DNA of 14,001 nt from Robinsoniella peoriensis. GTDB lineage: Bacteria > Bacillota > Clostridia > Lachnospirales > Lachnospiraceae. Both the position numbers and the translations under genes were made by a program. Positions 1 to 6,470 of this stretch are shown here, piece by piece (position 1 is the first letter of the stretch; the number at the start of each line of letters is the position of its first letter). The stretch is from the NCBI RefSeq assembly GCF_042680125.1, contig NZ_JBHTNY010000082.1, one strand, 5' to 3'. The notes under the pieces were generated by a model. That model had not been told where the DNA came from. It saw nothing but the letters and a program-made list of their open reading frames with translations, and searched no databases.

Positions 1-2
1 AA

Positions 3-161
3 AAATTTGAGTCTGGTGGATTTTGTGTTTTATTATTAAGGAAGGATTTAAAAACATATGTTTTTCAGTGCCCTCGGTTTTCTCAGGATGATGGAACCCT
101 TGGGTTGTGGCATGTTGGACGCGATTGGCGTAAAGCTAATGATGTCAAGAAACTGATCTAG
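3..161 (+). CDS. C-terminal end of an unidentified protein (partial)
   Basis: An open frame runs in from the left edge and stops at TAG 159-161, giving 52 residues and no start inside the window. The tail is rich in charged and aromatic residues (for example GTLGLWHVGRDWRKAND) and looks like folded protein, but I do not recognise the family. A competing reading in another frame starts at ATG 58, about 12 bases after AAGG, and stops near 156. Its spacing is poor and its product is less convincing. No terminator hairpin follows directly; the repeat-rich stretch begins about 10 bases downstream. Confidence 0.35.
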   Translation, partial: KFESGGFCVLLLRKDLKTYVFQCPRFSQDDGTLGLWHVGRDWRKANDVKKLI

Positions 162-170
162 AGAACGGGA

Positions 171-302
171 TTTGTTTTTCTTTCTGTGATCAGAAAAAGA
201 AGCAGACTTTCATCTTCTTTTATGCATAAACAGCCAAAAATATACTGCGTTCCATCCAATAAAGAATAGACAGTTTTAGCCTCAGTGCATCTATCATGCT
301 GA
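171..302. repeat. Direct repeat, copy 1
   Basis: This copy matches 341-462 in the same orientation at very roughly 70-75% by eye, with small gaps. Shared blocks include AGAAAAAG, ACTTTCATCTT, GCATAAA.AGCC, ATCCAATAAAGAA and a terminal CATGCTGA. On the minus strand both copies can encode a similar short peptide ending in DESLLLFL, but the copies do not share one intact frame, so I treat them as non-coding repeats. Confidence 0.65.
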
Positions 303-340
303 AAACGATTAGCATAAAGCAACTGAACTTATCACCGTAA

Positions 341-462
341 TTTGTTTCTTCATTCCAGAAAAAGTAGCAAACTTTCATCTTTTACGCATAAATAGCCGAA
401 ACATATCACGCTGCATCCAATAAAGAACAGCCAGCCACAGCCCAGGGGTCCGACCATGCTGA
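341..462. repeat. Direct repeat, copy 2, abutting the large palindrome
   Basis: Second copy of the 171-302 repeat. Its last bases (CATGCTGA, 455-462) overlap the left end of the inverted repeat that starts at 458, so repeat and palindrome may be parts of one element. No ribosome binding site precedes any short minus-strand frame in it. Confidence 0.6.
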
Positions 463-797
463 GAAATCCAGCTTTGTGGCAGTAAACTGGATCTCGGAAA
501 GATGGGTGTGGGAAACTGATATGGGCGGAGGAAGCGTAGAGCAGAGCTGAGTATTTACTTAGCTTTGCGGAGTGTTTTTTGGCGGATAGTATTCGATTGG
601 TTCCCATCGGATACTAAGCGGGCACTGAGCTGCGAAATGCATTAGGATTTCGGAGCGAATGCCCGCGTGCCGCCAAAAAGCGCTCCGCAAAGGTTAGAAA
701 ATACCAGTTCTGCGGCAAGCTGACGGAGTCCATATCAGTTTCCCACCCCCATCTTTTCGTACACTACCTATATTACACAAAGCGTCCCTTTCTCAGC
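458..797. repeat. Large imperfect inverted repeat (128-base arms) enclosing two hairpins
   Basis: The left arm 458-585 and right arm 670-797 are reverse complements of equal length. Well-matched blocks are GCTGAGAAA, GCTTTGTG, a ~27-base block ending GGGAAACTGATATGG, GCAGA.CTG, and a ~23-base block CTTTGCGGAG...TTTTTGGCGG. The 84-base centre is not a simple loop. Bases 588-615 form a 10-bp stem (AGTATTCGAT against ATCGGATACT, one G-T pair), and 618-666 form a second imperfect hairpin (GCGGGCA...TGCCCGC with GAAAT...ATTTC inside). The whole could fold as a three-way junction in DNA or RNA. Candidates are a MITE-like mobile palindrome or a structured RNA; I cannot tell which. Confidence 0.75.
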
Positions 798-880
798 TAA
801 ACCCCAATATAAGTCACCTAATAGAACCCTATAAAACGTTCGCTCTAGCACGCTTTAGCAGATGAGATTTGAACTTATAA

Positions 881-925
881 AGCATATGCACCATCGGACA
901 CTGAATCTGCCCGAAGTGCATATGC
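881..925. repeat. Hairpin with perfect 11-bp arms
   Basis: AGCATATGCAC (881-891) pairs perfectly with GTGCATATGCT (915-925), and inside them TCGG pairs with CCGA. It lies about 115 bases past the stop of the minus-strand decarboxylase-family gene. It has no T-run on either side, so it is not a standard intrinsic terminator. It may stabilise a 3' end or act as a protein-binding palindrome. Confidence 0.55.
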
Positions 926-953
926 TGATAGATTTATTAGTGGATATAGTATT

Positions 954-1005
954 GAATGTATTAGCAGATGTAGCTCGAATGTATTAGTATATCTAGTAAT
1001 ACATC
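954..1005. repeat. Short direct repeats and AT-rich hairpin
   Basis: GAATGTATTAG occurs at 954-964 and again at 977-987. AATGTATTA (978-986) pairs with TAATACATC (997-1005; eight Watson-Crick pairs and one G-T type pair). It lies just downstream of the minus-strand gene ending at 1041 and could mark its transcript end, but no T-tract follows. Confidence 0.35.
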
Positions 1006-1040
1006 TAAACCCAGATCTAAAGCCAGATTTCAAATATTAG

Positions 1041-2093
1041 TTATGAGTAATATACAGCGTATTCCTCCATAGCATCCATAACAGCCACGATATTTTCTAA
1101 CGGAATCCCCGGATATAGTCCATAAATCATCATTAGTCCACCTTTGGGAGATGACAGCTTACGAACTTCTTCCTTTATGAGGCTATGGATCTGATCGGGT
1201 GATCCCTGGGAGGTGATAGTCTGACGGTCGATGTCAAGTTCCAGGCAGACACGCCCCGCCAAACGATCCTTAATCCAGTCGATTCCATTTACGAGATCCT
1301 GGAGGTTGATGATGCCGACACCACTTACCAAAAGCTCATCAAGCAGCAATCGTATATCACCGTCAGAGTGCATATGCACGATGGTGCCTTTGTCTAAGGC
1401 AGGTTTCATCAGGCGTTTATAGCTTGGACTGATGAATTTCCGGAAATGGTGGGGAGACAGCATAGGACCTGTCTGCATGCCCAGATCTTCCGGATAGGTA
1501 ATGATATCCACATCCATATCCAGATATTTATGGATAATGTACAGGTTAAAGGATTCAATCATGTCTATAAGCGGTGTAAGGTTTGGTTCTTCGTCAGCCA
1601 TATCAAATATGAGATTTTCATATCCTCTGATATCACACAGCTGGAGGAAGGTATGTCCGTGTCTGAGTCCGGCTTTTGCAAGTTTTCCCTGACTTTGCAG
1701 GTCTCTGATGCGTTTTGCTTCCACAGTCCAGTCCACAGGTCCGATACCCATGCAGCATGCCGGGTCAGGACCTTTATAGCTTTCAAATGAGTTCCAGGAT
1801 GACAGAGCATGTTCCGTTACCGTTCCAGTAATGCCATCCATACTTGTATGCCAGATGCAACCCCAATCATCCTTAAAGGGGACATCTTTCTTTGCGACTG
1901 CGGCGTATTTTGGTATATAGGGGATAGCCGGTCTATGAAAATCCGGAAATAACAGCGGATGACGCTCCATTTGTTCAAATAGAAAATCCTGAGGGTAGGA
2001 ATTCCAGCAGGAGTCATTGATTTTAAATGTCATGGGGATATAATCGGGCGATTCAAACCGGATGGCTTTTAACATATTTTCTTTTGGTGTCAT
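1041..2093 (-). CDS. Uroporphyrinogen decarboxylase family protein (methyltransferase-like)
   Basis: The product has 350 residues, normal for the URO-D/MtaA superfamily. The start ATG at 2093 follows AAAGGAA at good spacing and gives MTPKENMLKAI, a typical N-terminus. An open frame continues upstream to 2453 but would run into the divergent gene, so I reject it. The most diagnostic part is around residues 200-230 (YPEDLGMQTGPMLSP, then the basic SPSYKRL), followed by HMHSDGDIRLLLDEL near 240-254. Authentic HemE makes coproporphyrinogen; in anaerobic Firmicutes most relatives of this type are instead corrinoid or C1 methyltransferases, or of unknown substrate. No corrinoid protein or other haem gene is adjacent, so the substrate is open. 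The divergent AraC regulator at 2211 is the likely controller. Confidence 0.85.
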   Translation of the reverse strand: MTPKENMLKAIRFESPDYIPMTFKINDSCWNSYPQDFLFEQMERHPLLFPDFHRPAIPYIPKYAAVAKKDVPFKDDWGCIWHTSMDGITGTVTEHALSSWNSFESYKGPDPACCMGIGPVDWTVEAKRIRDLQSQGKLAKAGLRHGHTFLQLCDIRGYENLIFDMADEEPNLTPLIDMIESFNLYIIHKYLDMDVDIITYPEDLGMQTGPMLSPHHFRKFISPSYKRLMKPALDKGTIVHMHSDGDIRLLLDELLVSGVGIINLQDLVNGIDWIKDRLAGRVCLELDIDRQTITSQGSPDQIHSLIKEEVRKLSSPKGGLMMIYGLYPGIPLENIVAVMDAMEEYAVYYS

Positions 2094-2143
2094 AATGTGT
2101 TTCCTTTCTTGCTGATTTTTGTTAAGATTATTGTAAATCAAAA

Positions 2144-2171
2144 TTGACAGTTTGGCTTTTGAGTTTATATT
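2144..2171 (+). promoter_or_regulatory. Sigma-A-type promoter for the AraC-family gene
   Basis: TTGACA (2144-2149), 16-base spacer, TATATT (2166-2171), placing the transcript start about 30 bases before the coding region. It sits in the 117-base gap between two divergent genes, where the regulator may also bind. No equally good promoter was found for the minus-strand gene. Confidence 0.6.
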
Positions 2172-2210
2172 GCAGTTGAAAATGAAACATAGATTTCGGC
2201 TGGAAGACTT

Positions 2211-3194
2211 ATGGAGGATACAACGGTGAAAAAAGATAAAAAGATCGTGGAGTATTACCAGGATGAACGTATGCTGTTCCGGTTGGGGAAAGTAAATTAT
2301 ACTAAGGCTCACAGGCCGCTGACAGTACACACCCATGAAGATATGACAGAATTTGTATTTTTGATAAAAGGCTGTCAAATTTACAGTGTGGAGGAAAAAT
2401 CCTATAAGGTTAACAGCGGGGATATTTTTGTTGCCAGGCCGGGAGAATGGCATAGTACCGGAGGGAATCCGGAAGATAAAGCATCTTTGTATTATTTAAT
2501 TATCGACTTGAAAAATGTAATACAATCAGGGGTTATTTGTGATAAATCTGAAGCACAGGGTTTTATCTCACATTTTGAAATAGAAACCGGAAGGATTTAT
2601 CAGGGAAATGACCAAATGATCGGGCTGTGCAAAGAGATTATGGAAATCATGCTGAGTCCGGATAAATTTTATCGTACAAGAATTCGAAACGCGCTGTCTT
2701 CTCTGATGCTGTTAATGACTGCCTGCCCGGCAAAATATGAAGAAAATATTATGGAAAATATGCAGGAACAAATAGAAGATCATATAGATGATGAGAAGGA
2801 GGAGACAGAGGAGAAAAAAGAGAGGAAGGATAAAAATGAGAAAAAGGATAAAAAAGAAGAAAAGCAGATGAAAGAAGTTTTGCAATATATTGAAAATCAT
2901 ATCAAAGATGATATAAAAATAGAGGAGCTGGCGAAACAGATGGCGCTGTCTGTTTCGCGTTTCCATTTTAACTTTGTGAAAGCAGCAGGGATCCCGCCCA
3001 GGGAATATATATTGCGCCGGAAAATAGTATCAGCAAAAAATGAACTATTGAGCAGTGACAGGACGGTTACCGAGATTGCATACGAGTATGGGTTCTCTTC
3101 CAGCCAGTATTTTGCAACAGTTTTTAAACGGTTTTGCTATATGTCACCATTGGATTATCGGTGCAGTGCCGGATCTCATCACCATCCATTATAA
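2211..3194 (+). CDS. AraC-family transcriptional regulator with N-terminal cupin domain
   Basis: The product has 327 residues. Residues ~35-100 form a cupin-like sensor (HTHEDMTEFVFLIKG, then SGDIFVARPGEWH). Residues ~222-315 are the AraC DNA-binding domain with two helix-turn-helix units, the second carrying the usual EIAYEYGFSSSQYFATVFKR signature. Between them, residues ~194-221 are almost only K and E, an unusually charged linker likely to be helical or disordered. The start is uncertain: ATG 2211 has GGAAG only four bases upstream, whereas the in-frame GTG 2226 has GGAGG (2213-2217) at an ideal eight-base gap. GTG may be the true start, giving a protein five residues shorter. The gene is divergent from the URO-D family gene it probably regulates, likely in response to a small molecule. 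Its last 71 bases overlap the convergent peptidase gene. Confidence 0.9.
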   Translation: MEDTTVKKDKKIVEYYQDERMLFRLGKVNYTKAHRPLTVHTHEDMTEFVFLIKGCQIYSVEEKSYKVNSGDIFVARPGEWHSTGGNPEDKASLYYLIIDLKNVIQSGVICDKSEAQGFISHFEIETGRIYQGNDQMIGLCKEIMEIMLSPDKFYRTRIRNALSSLMLLMTACPAKYEENIMENMQEQIEDHIDDEKEETEEKKERKDKNEKKDKKEEKQMKEVLQYIENHIKDDIKIEELAKQMALSVSRFHFNFVKAAGIPPREYILRRKIVSAKNELLSSDRTVTEIAYEYGFSSSQYFATVFKRFCYMSPLDYRCSAGSHHHPL

Positions 3195-3768
3195 GTGCCT
3201 CATGGTTGCTGATAGGAAGTAATTTTAATTCAGATGAGTATTGACTCACAATTTTCTGTGCTGCTTTCTTAAAAGGGAAATTGGTATAATGGGGCACTGT
3301 ATAGAAATCCACCAAATTTAAAGCATCAAAATTAAGCAGACTGGGAGCCTTTTTGGGATTGTCCATTCCTTTGGCATATTCAATATTAGCAGCAGTAACC
3401 ATAGCTCCGGCAGACTCTCCAATGTATAATTTACCCGCATTTACCTCTTCTATAATAATTTTATCTGCTCCGGTTCTTTTTAACTCTTTCAATAGAAAAA
3501 ACGTGTTTCCCCCAGTTACATAGATGATATCATTGTTTTTTAATTTCGTGCGTATTTCTTCAGTCGTTGCTGTGGATAGTTCCAGTTCGTCTACAATAGC
3601 ACCTAACTTTTCAAGTGCTTTCTTCCCGGCTTCCACATAGAAAACAACGTTTTCAACCATACTGGCTGTAGGAATAAAAGTCACAGTTTTTCCCTTTATG
3701 TTTCGCTCAAAGTCAGCGAATAGGGGGCATACATCATTAAATGAAGCGGCTAAGAAAATTCTTTTCAT
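3124..3768 (-). CDS. Peptidase E-like protein (peptidase S51 family)
   Basis: The product has 214 residues, close to the usual ~230. The family folds like class I glutamine amidotransferases and cleaves Asp-X dipeptides or, in other branches, cyanophycin. Visible hallmarks are TGGNTFFLL near 85-93, the nucleophile elbow GESAGA with Ser119, VPHYTNFP with His160, and NHEALIMDG near 188-196. The start ATG at 3768 follows AGGAAG at a slightly long spacing. There is no signal peptide, so it should be cytoplasmic. The C-terminal 71 bases lie antisense to the AraC gene's end. It is divergent from a WYL regulator and may be its target. The exact substrate cannot be read from the sequence. Confidence 0.85.
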   Translation of the reverse strand: MKRIFLAASFNDVCPLFADFERNIKGKTVTFIPTASMVENVVFYVEAGKKALEKLGAIVDELELSTATTEEIRTKLKNNDIIYVTGGNTFFLLKELKRTGADKIIIEEVNAGKLYIGESAGAMVTAANIEYAKGMDNPKKAPSLLNFDALNLVDFYTVPHYTNFPFKKAAQKIVSQYSSELKLLPISNHEALIMDGDEIRHCTDNPMVTYSKTV

Positions 3769-3800
3769 GTTTTACACTCTTCCTTCTTTTTTGTATTGGA

Positions 3801-3833
3801 TAATTGAAGTATAATATAAAAAGGTTTCAATTA
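3801..3833. promoter_or_regulatory. Inverted repeat around a TATAAT box: candidate operator/promoter
   Basis: TAATTGAA (3801-3808) and TTCAATTA (3826-3833) are perfect inverted copies 25 bases apart centre to centre, and TATAAT (3810-3815) lies between them. No strong -35 box is seen. The position between the divergent peptidase and regulator genes fits an autoregulatory operator. This is inference from layout, not from a known binding site. Confidence 0.45.
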
Positions 3834-3873
3834 ATGATACCTTTTGAGGGAATTTTATATTAGGTGGTGGAAA

Positions 3874-4815
3874 ATGAATAAGTCTGAAAGAATAAATGAT
3901 ATGATGTTATTTCTAAATGATAAAAATATTTTCAATCTGAAAGATTTGATGGAAAAGTATAGTATTTCAAAAAGCACAGCGCTGAGAGACGTGGAGGCTT
4001 TAGAACGTATCGGCATGCCAATATATTCACAAAGCGGCAGAAACGGTTATTATGGTATATTACGCAATCGACTGTTGTCGCCTATTGTATTTAACATGGA
4101 TGAAGTATATGCATTATATTTTTCAATGCTTACATTGCGGGATTATGAAAGCACCCCCTTTCATTTGTGTGCTGAAAAACTAAAAAAGAAATTTGAACTT
4201 TGTTTATCCCCAGAAAAAATTGATATGCTTCGCAGAGTTGAAAGAGTATTTAGTCTGGCTGGGATACAACATAGAAATCATTGCGAATTTCTAAGTGCAA
4301 TTTTACAATCAGCAATAGAGGAAAAAGTCTGCATAATAACCTATCGAAAAAGTGGTCATAAAATAGATTATTCCATTCAATTTTTTAATATTTCCTCTGC
4401 ATATGGACAATGGTATGCAACGGGTTACGACTTTGAGACAGACAGCCCGAAAGTGTTTCACTGTGACAAGATTATGGATGTTAGGGAATGCAGTCATTAC
4501 AAATCCAAACCACTTGAAGTATTTGAGAAATCAGCCGACAAATTGTATAAAATGCAGGATGCAGTGGATTTTAAGGTGGAAATATCCGAAAGAGGAGCGG
4601 ACATATATTATAAAGAACACTATCCTTCCATGAAACTTTGCATAGAAAATGGCCGATATTTCATTCGAGGTTTTTATAACAAGGGCGAAGAGAAATTTAT
4701 TGCAGATTACTTTATTACTTATGGGGAATCCATAATATACATACAAACGGCATCATTGAAAGCGGTAATTTTAGAAAGACTACATTCCCTAAAAAGATAT
4801 TTTGCAGATGTATAA
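3874..4815 (+). CDS. WYL-domain transcriptional regulator with N-terminal HTH
   Basis: The product has 313 residues, the normal length for the YafY/DeoR-HTH plus WYL class. Residues ~3-60 form a winged helix, with recognition helix YSISKSTALRDVEALERIGMP and the wing GRNGYY. Residues ~140-205 are the WYL sensor, in which QWYATGYD occupies the WYL position. A C-terminal region (~230-313) resembles the WYL C-terminal extension. ATG 3874 is chosen because AGGTGG (3862-3867) lies six bases upstream. An in-frame TTG at 3844 lacks a binding site and would begin inside the inferred operator region. WYL proteins bind ligands such as nucleotides or nucleic acids; the ligand here is unknown. Likely targets are itself and the divergent peptidase. 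Confidence 0.9.
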   Translation: MNKSERINDMMLFLNDKNIFNLKDLMEKYSISKSTALRDVEALERIGMPIYSQSGRNGYYGILRNRLLSPIVFNMDEVYALYFSMLTLRDYESTPFHLCAEKLKKKFELCLSPEKIDMLRRVERVFSLAGIQHRNHCEFLSAILQSAIEEKVCIITYRKSGHKIDYSIQFFNISSAYGQWYATGYDFETDSPKVFHCDKIMDVRECSHYKSKPLEVFEKSADKLYKMQDAVDFKVEISERGADIYYKEHYPSMKLCIENGRYFIRGFYNKGEEKFIADYFITYGESIIYIQTASLKAVILERLHSLKRYFADV

Positions 4816-4855
4816 ACAGTATGCAGGTATGTTTGCAGAATGCTGAAGAGCCAAT

Positions 4856-4892
4856 GAAAAATGCTGTACCTATTTTTAGATGCAGCATTTTC
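4856..4892. terminator. Candidate bidirectional terminator between convergent genes
   Basis: AAAATGCTG (4858-4866) pairs with CAGCATTTT (4883-4891) around a 16-base loop, in the 94-base gap between the convergent regulator and hydrolase genes. The stem has A-runs on one side and T-runs on the other, so it could work both ways, but it is AT-rich and the T-tracts are short. Confidence 0.4.
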
Positions 4893-4909
4893 ATAGAAAA
4901 GTTAAATAT

Positions 4910-5881
4910 TTAGTTATCAGCCAAATCGGCTTTTCCGTGCAGCACATCTTTAAGTAAAATATGACACATTTTTTTAGGCTCCTCAAAACATGGGCTATGA
5001 GCGGAACGTTCAAAGGTATAGAAACCTTTTACCGGAGCGTCTATGTTCTGAACGAATTGTTTCGCTAACACGTAAGAAACCTGGTAATCAAACTTTCCAT
5101 GGAGCACGTAGACCGGTACTTCCAGCTGGGGAACTTTTTTACAAAAATCACTTTGCAGTACAAAATCCCAGAGGCAGTTCAGAGAAAAACTGTTGCCCAA
5201 TGGGTACTTCATTTTTTCACTCCATGTATAACCTTTATAACCAAGTACCATTTTTACACAATCCATCATAGAGTTGCTGCGGTGCATGGTGCCAATACCA
5301 AGTTTTTGCATGCCGTCACTACGTAGAGAGAGGTATTTTATATCGATTTCGGCGCCTTTATCGATGGGAAACTTTTTAAATTTACGGACCATTTTTTTCT
5401 TGCCGGCGCTTTGGAACTTATTGACCATAAAGGTATATGCAAGCCTTTCTGACTCTGCCTGTCGGGCAACCTGCCCTATGCCGATATAGGCATGAAAAAG
5501 CTCCGGTGCCTGCTGCACCGTAAGGATCCCCAGGACAGTTCCCCAGGAATGCCCCATTATGTATATTTTATTTTTCCTAAAACGTCTGCGCAGATAGTTG
5601 ACTACCGCTACAGTGTCAGAAATCATCTGATCGATTGTCATCATTTCTTTTGGAATACTGCGATTGTAAGAAATTCCGCTGCCTCTTTGTTCCCACCAGC
5701 ATACCGTAAATATTTTTTCCAGTCCGGTTGGATGTTTCTGGGTAAATGCAATCTCCGGTGATCCGGGACCCCCATGAAGGAATAATAATACCGGATTATC
5801 AGTGTCCTCGCTTTGCAAAAACATACCTTGCTTCATATCATTGATTTCCACACGAATCTTTTCATTTAATTGTTGTTTCAT
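4910..5881 (-). CDS. Alpha/beta hydrolase, proline iminopeptidase-like (S33)
   Basis: The product has 323 residues. The oxyanion-hole motif HGGPGS is at ~36-41 and WWEQRGSGIS at ~62-71. The nucleophile elbow GHSWGT carries Ser112, HGKFDYQVS carries Asp265, and ERSAHSP carries His295, so the triad is complete. The arrangement is typical of the S33 prolyl aminopeptidase/epoxide hydrolase-like group, with a basic cap region at ~140-230. The start ATG 5881 has AGGGGG about six bases upstream; an in-frame ATG at 5920 adds 13 residues but has no binding site. There is no signal peptide or membrane segment, so it is probably cytoplasmic. The real substrate could be peptide, amide or ester. It appears to be a single-gene transcript. 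Confidence 0.85.
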   Translation of the reverse strand: MKQQLNEKIRVEINDMKQGMFLQSEDTDNPVLLFLHGGPGSPEIAFTQKHPTGLEKIFTVCWWEQRGSGISYNRSIPKEMMTIDQMISDTVAVVNYLRRRFRKNKIYIMGHSWGTVLGILTVQQAPELFHAYIGIGQVARQAESERLAYTFMVNKFQSAGKKKMVRKFKKFPIDKGAEIDIKYLSLRSDGMQKLGIGTMHRSNSMMDCVKMVLGYKGYTWSEKMKYPLGNSFSLNCLWDFVLQSDFCKKVPQLEVPVYVLHGKFDYQVSYVLAKQFVQNIDAPVKGFYTFERSAHSPCFEEPKKMCHILLKDVLHGKADLADN

Positions 5882-5972
5882 TTTTCGCCCCCTTTTGCCA
5901 TATATAAAATAGTTACCCATTTTGCATAATGTGCCTCATTTAAAGTTACTTTATTTTAGCATATCAGAAGGG

Positions 5973-6000
5973 AGATTACCAGGGCGGATTATGCGGTCAA
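5973..6000 (-). promoter_or_regulatory. Possible promoter for the alpha/beta hydrolase
   Basis: Reading the minus strand, TTGACC (6000-5995), a 16-base spacer and TAATCT (5978-5973) lie about 90 bases before the start. The -35 match is good and the -10 match is poor. Confidence 0.3.
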
Positions 6001-6038
6001 AATGGTTAAAATGAACGGTCGGCAACACTGTTTACAGC

Positions 6039-6391
6039 ATGCCTGTGAGCAGTAACATAATTTTTCTAATATGCTCAAATATGCAAAGGGATGATATTGC
6101 TTATGGGATAAAAGAAAGTTATAATGAGAGAAAGGGATGTTTCGAAAAGCCATATGGGATTGGAGTAAAAATACTGGTTGATGGGATGACAGGACGAATG
6201 AACTCTGATCGGGTAAAAGCTTGTTTTCTCAAAAAATAATTGAGGAACAGCTGATTTTGGATGGAAAAACGGTTCAGCTGGTGAAAGTAAAGCACTATGA
6301 TGGAGGCGGGCGGTACAATGATTTTTGTACTGTAAAATTAGGAAATGAGGAGAAATTGCTGATGGGAGCCGGAAGAGGAAAGCTGAAATAG
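6039..6391 (+). pseudogene. Small uncharacterised protein gene split at an A6 run
   Basis: The first frame (6039-6239) ends in ...DRVKACFLKK and a stop at the run AAAAAA-TAA (6231-6239). Adding one A, or slipping back one base, continues directly into a second open frame ending at TAG 6389-6391. That frame begins IIEEQLILDGKTV and contains VKVKHYDGGGRYNDF and LLMGAGRGKLK. Both halves look like real protein and together give ~115 residues. No ribosome binding site precedes ATG 6039 or the in-frame ATG near 6078, and the first residues look unnatural, so the 5' end is doubtful or truncated. I do not recognise the family. Either this is a gene broken by a homopolymer deletion, or the A-run supports -1 or transcriptional slippage. 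Confidence 0.5.
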
Positions 6392-6430
6392 AATTTGCCA
6401 TATCCTATATTCTAATCCCACACCCCCCTG

Positions 6431-6438
6431 CATACAAT
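6431..6438 (+). promoter_or_regulatory. Candidate sigma-E -10 element of spoIIID
   Basis: CATACAAT matches the mother-cell sigma-E -10 consensus and lies 32 bases before the spoIIID start. In Bacillus subtilis spoIIID is transcribed by sigma-E. The -35 side is unclear: CTAAT (6412-6416) is at reasonable spacing, while the better TATATT (6406-6411) is too far upstream. Confidence 0.5.
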
Positions 6439-6470
6439 GTTAAAAACACAGTGATTGCAGGGGGATTTCC

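Larger units (their letters stand above)
162..1040. other. Repeat-rich intergenic region without a convincing gene
   Basis: No frame in these ~880 bases combines a ribosome binding site with a plausible protein. A minus-strand open frame at 350-607 runs through one direct-repeat copy and one arm of the large palindrome and is probably incidental. The stretch holds two diverged direct repeats, the palindrome 458-797 with internal hairpins, a hairpin at 881-925, and short repeats around 954-1005. It lies downstream of both flanking genes, which converge on it. Confidence 0.7.

Noticed and set aside
350..607. 85-residue minus-strand frame in the repeat region
   Set aside because: It spans a direct repeat and a palindrome arm, has no binding site, and is not kept as one frame in the other repeat copy.
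1231..1810. Several plus- and minus-strand open frames within the decarboxylase-family gene
   Set aside because: They lie opposite or out of frame to a well-supported gene, have no ribosome binding sites and give no recognisable protein.
2094..2453. Upstream extension of the decarboxylase-family gene to 2453
   Set aside because: It would cross the divergent regulator's promoter and coding region; the good ribosome binding site is just before 2093.
2712..2966. Hydrophobic minus-strand frame opposite the AraC gene
   Set aside because: It is the antisense reading of the GA-rich K/E linker, which automatically yields F/L/I-rich sequence.
5960..6052. Short frame reading ADYAVKMVKMNGRQHCLQ upstream of the split small gene
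   Set aside because: It looks protein-like but has no start with a binding site, ends at 6050s and matches no family I know; it may be debris of an older gene.
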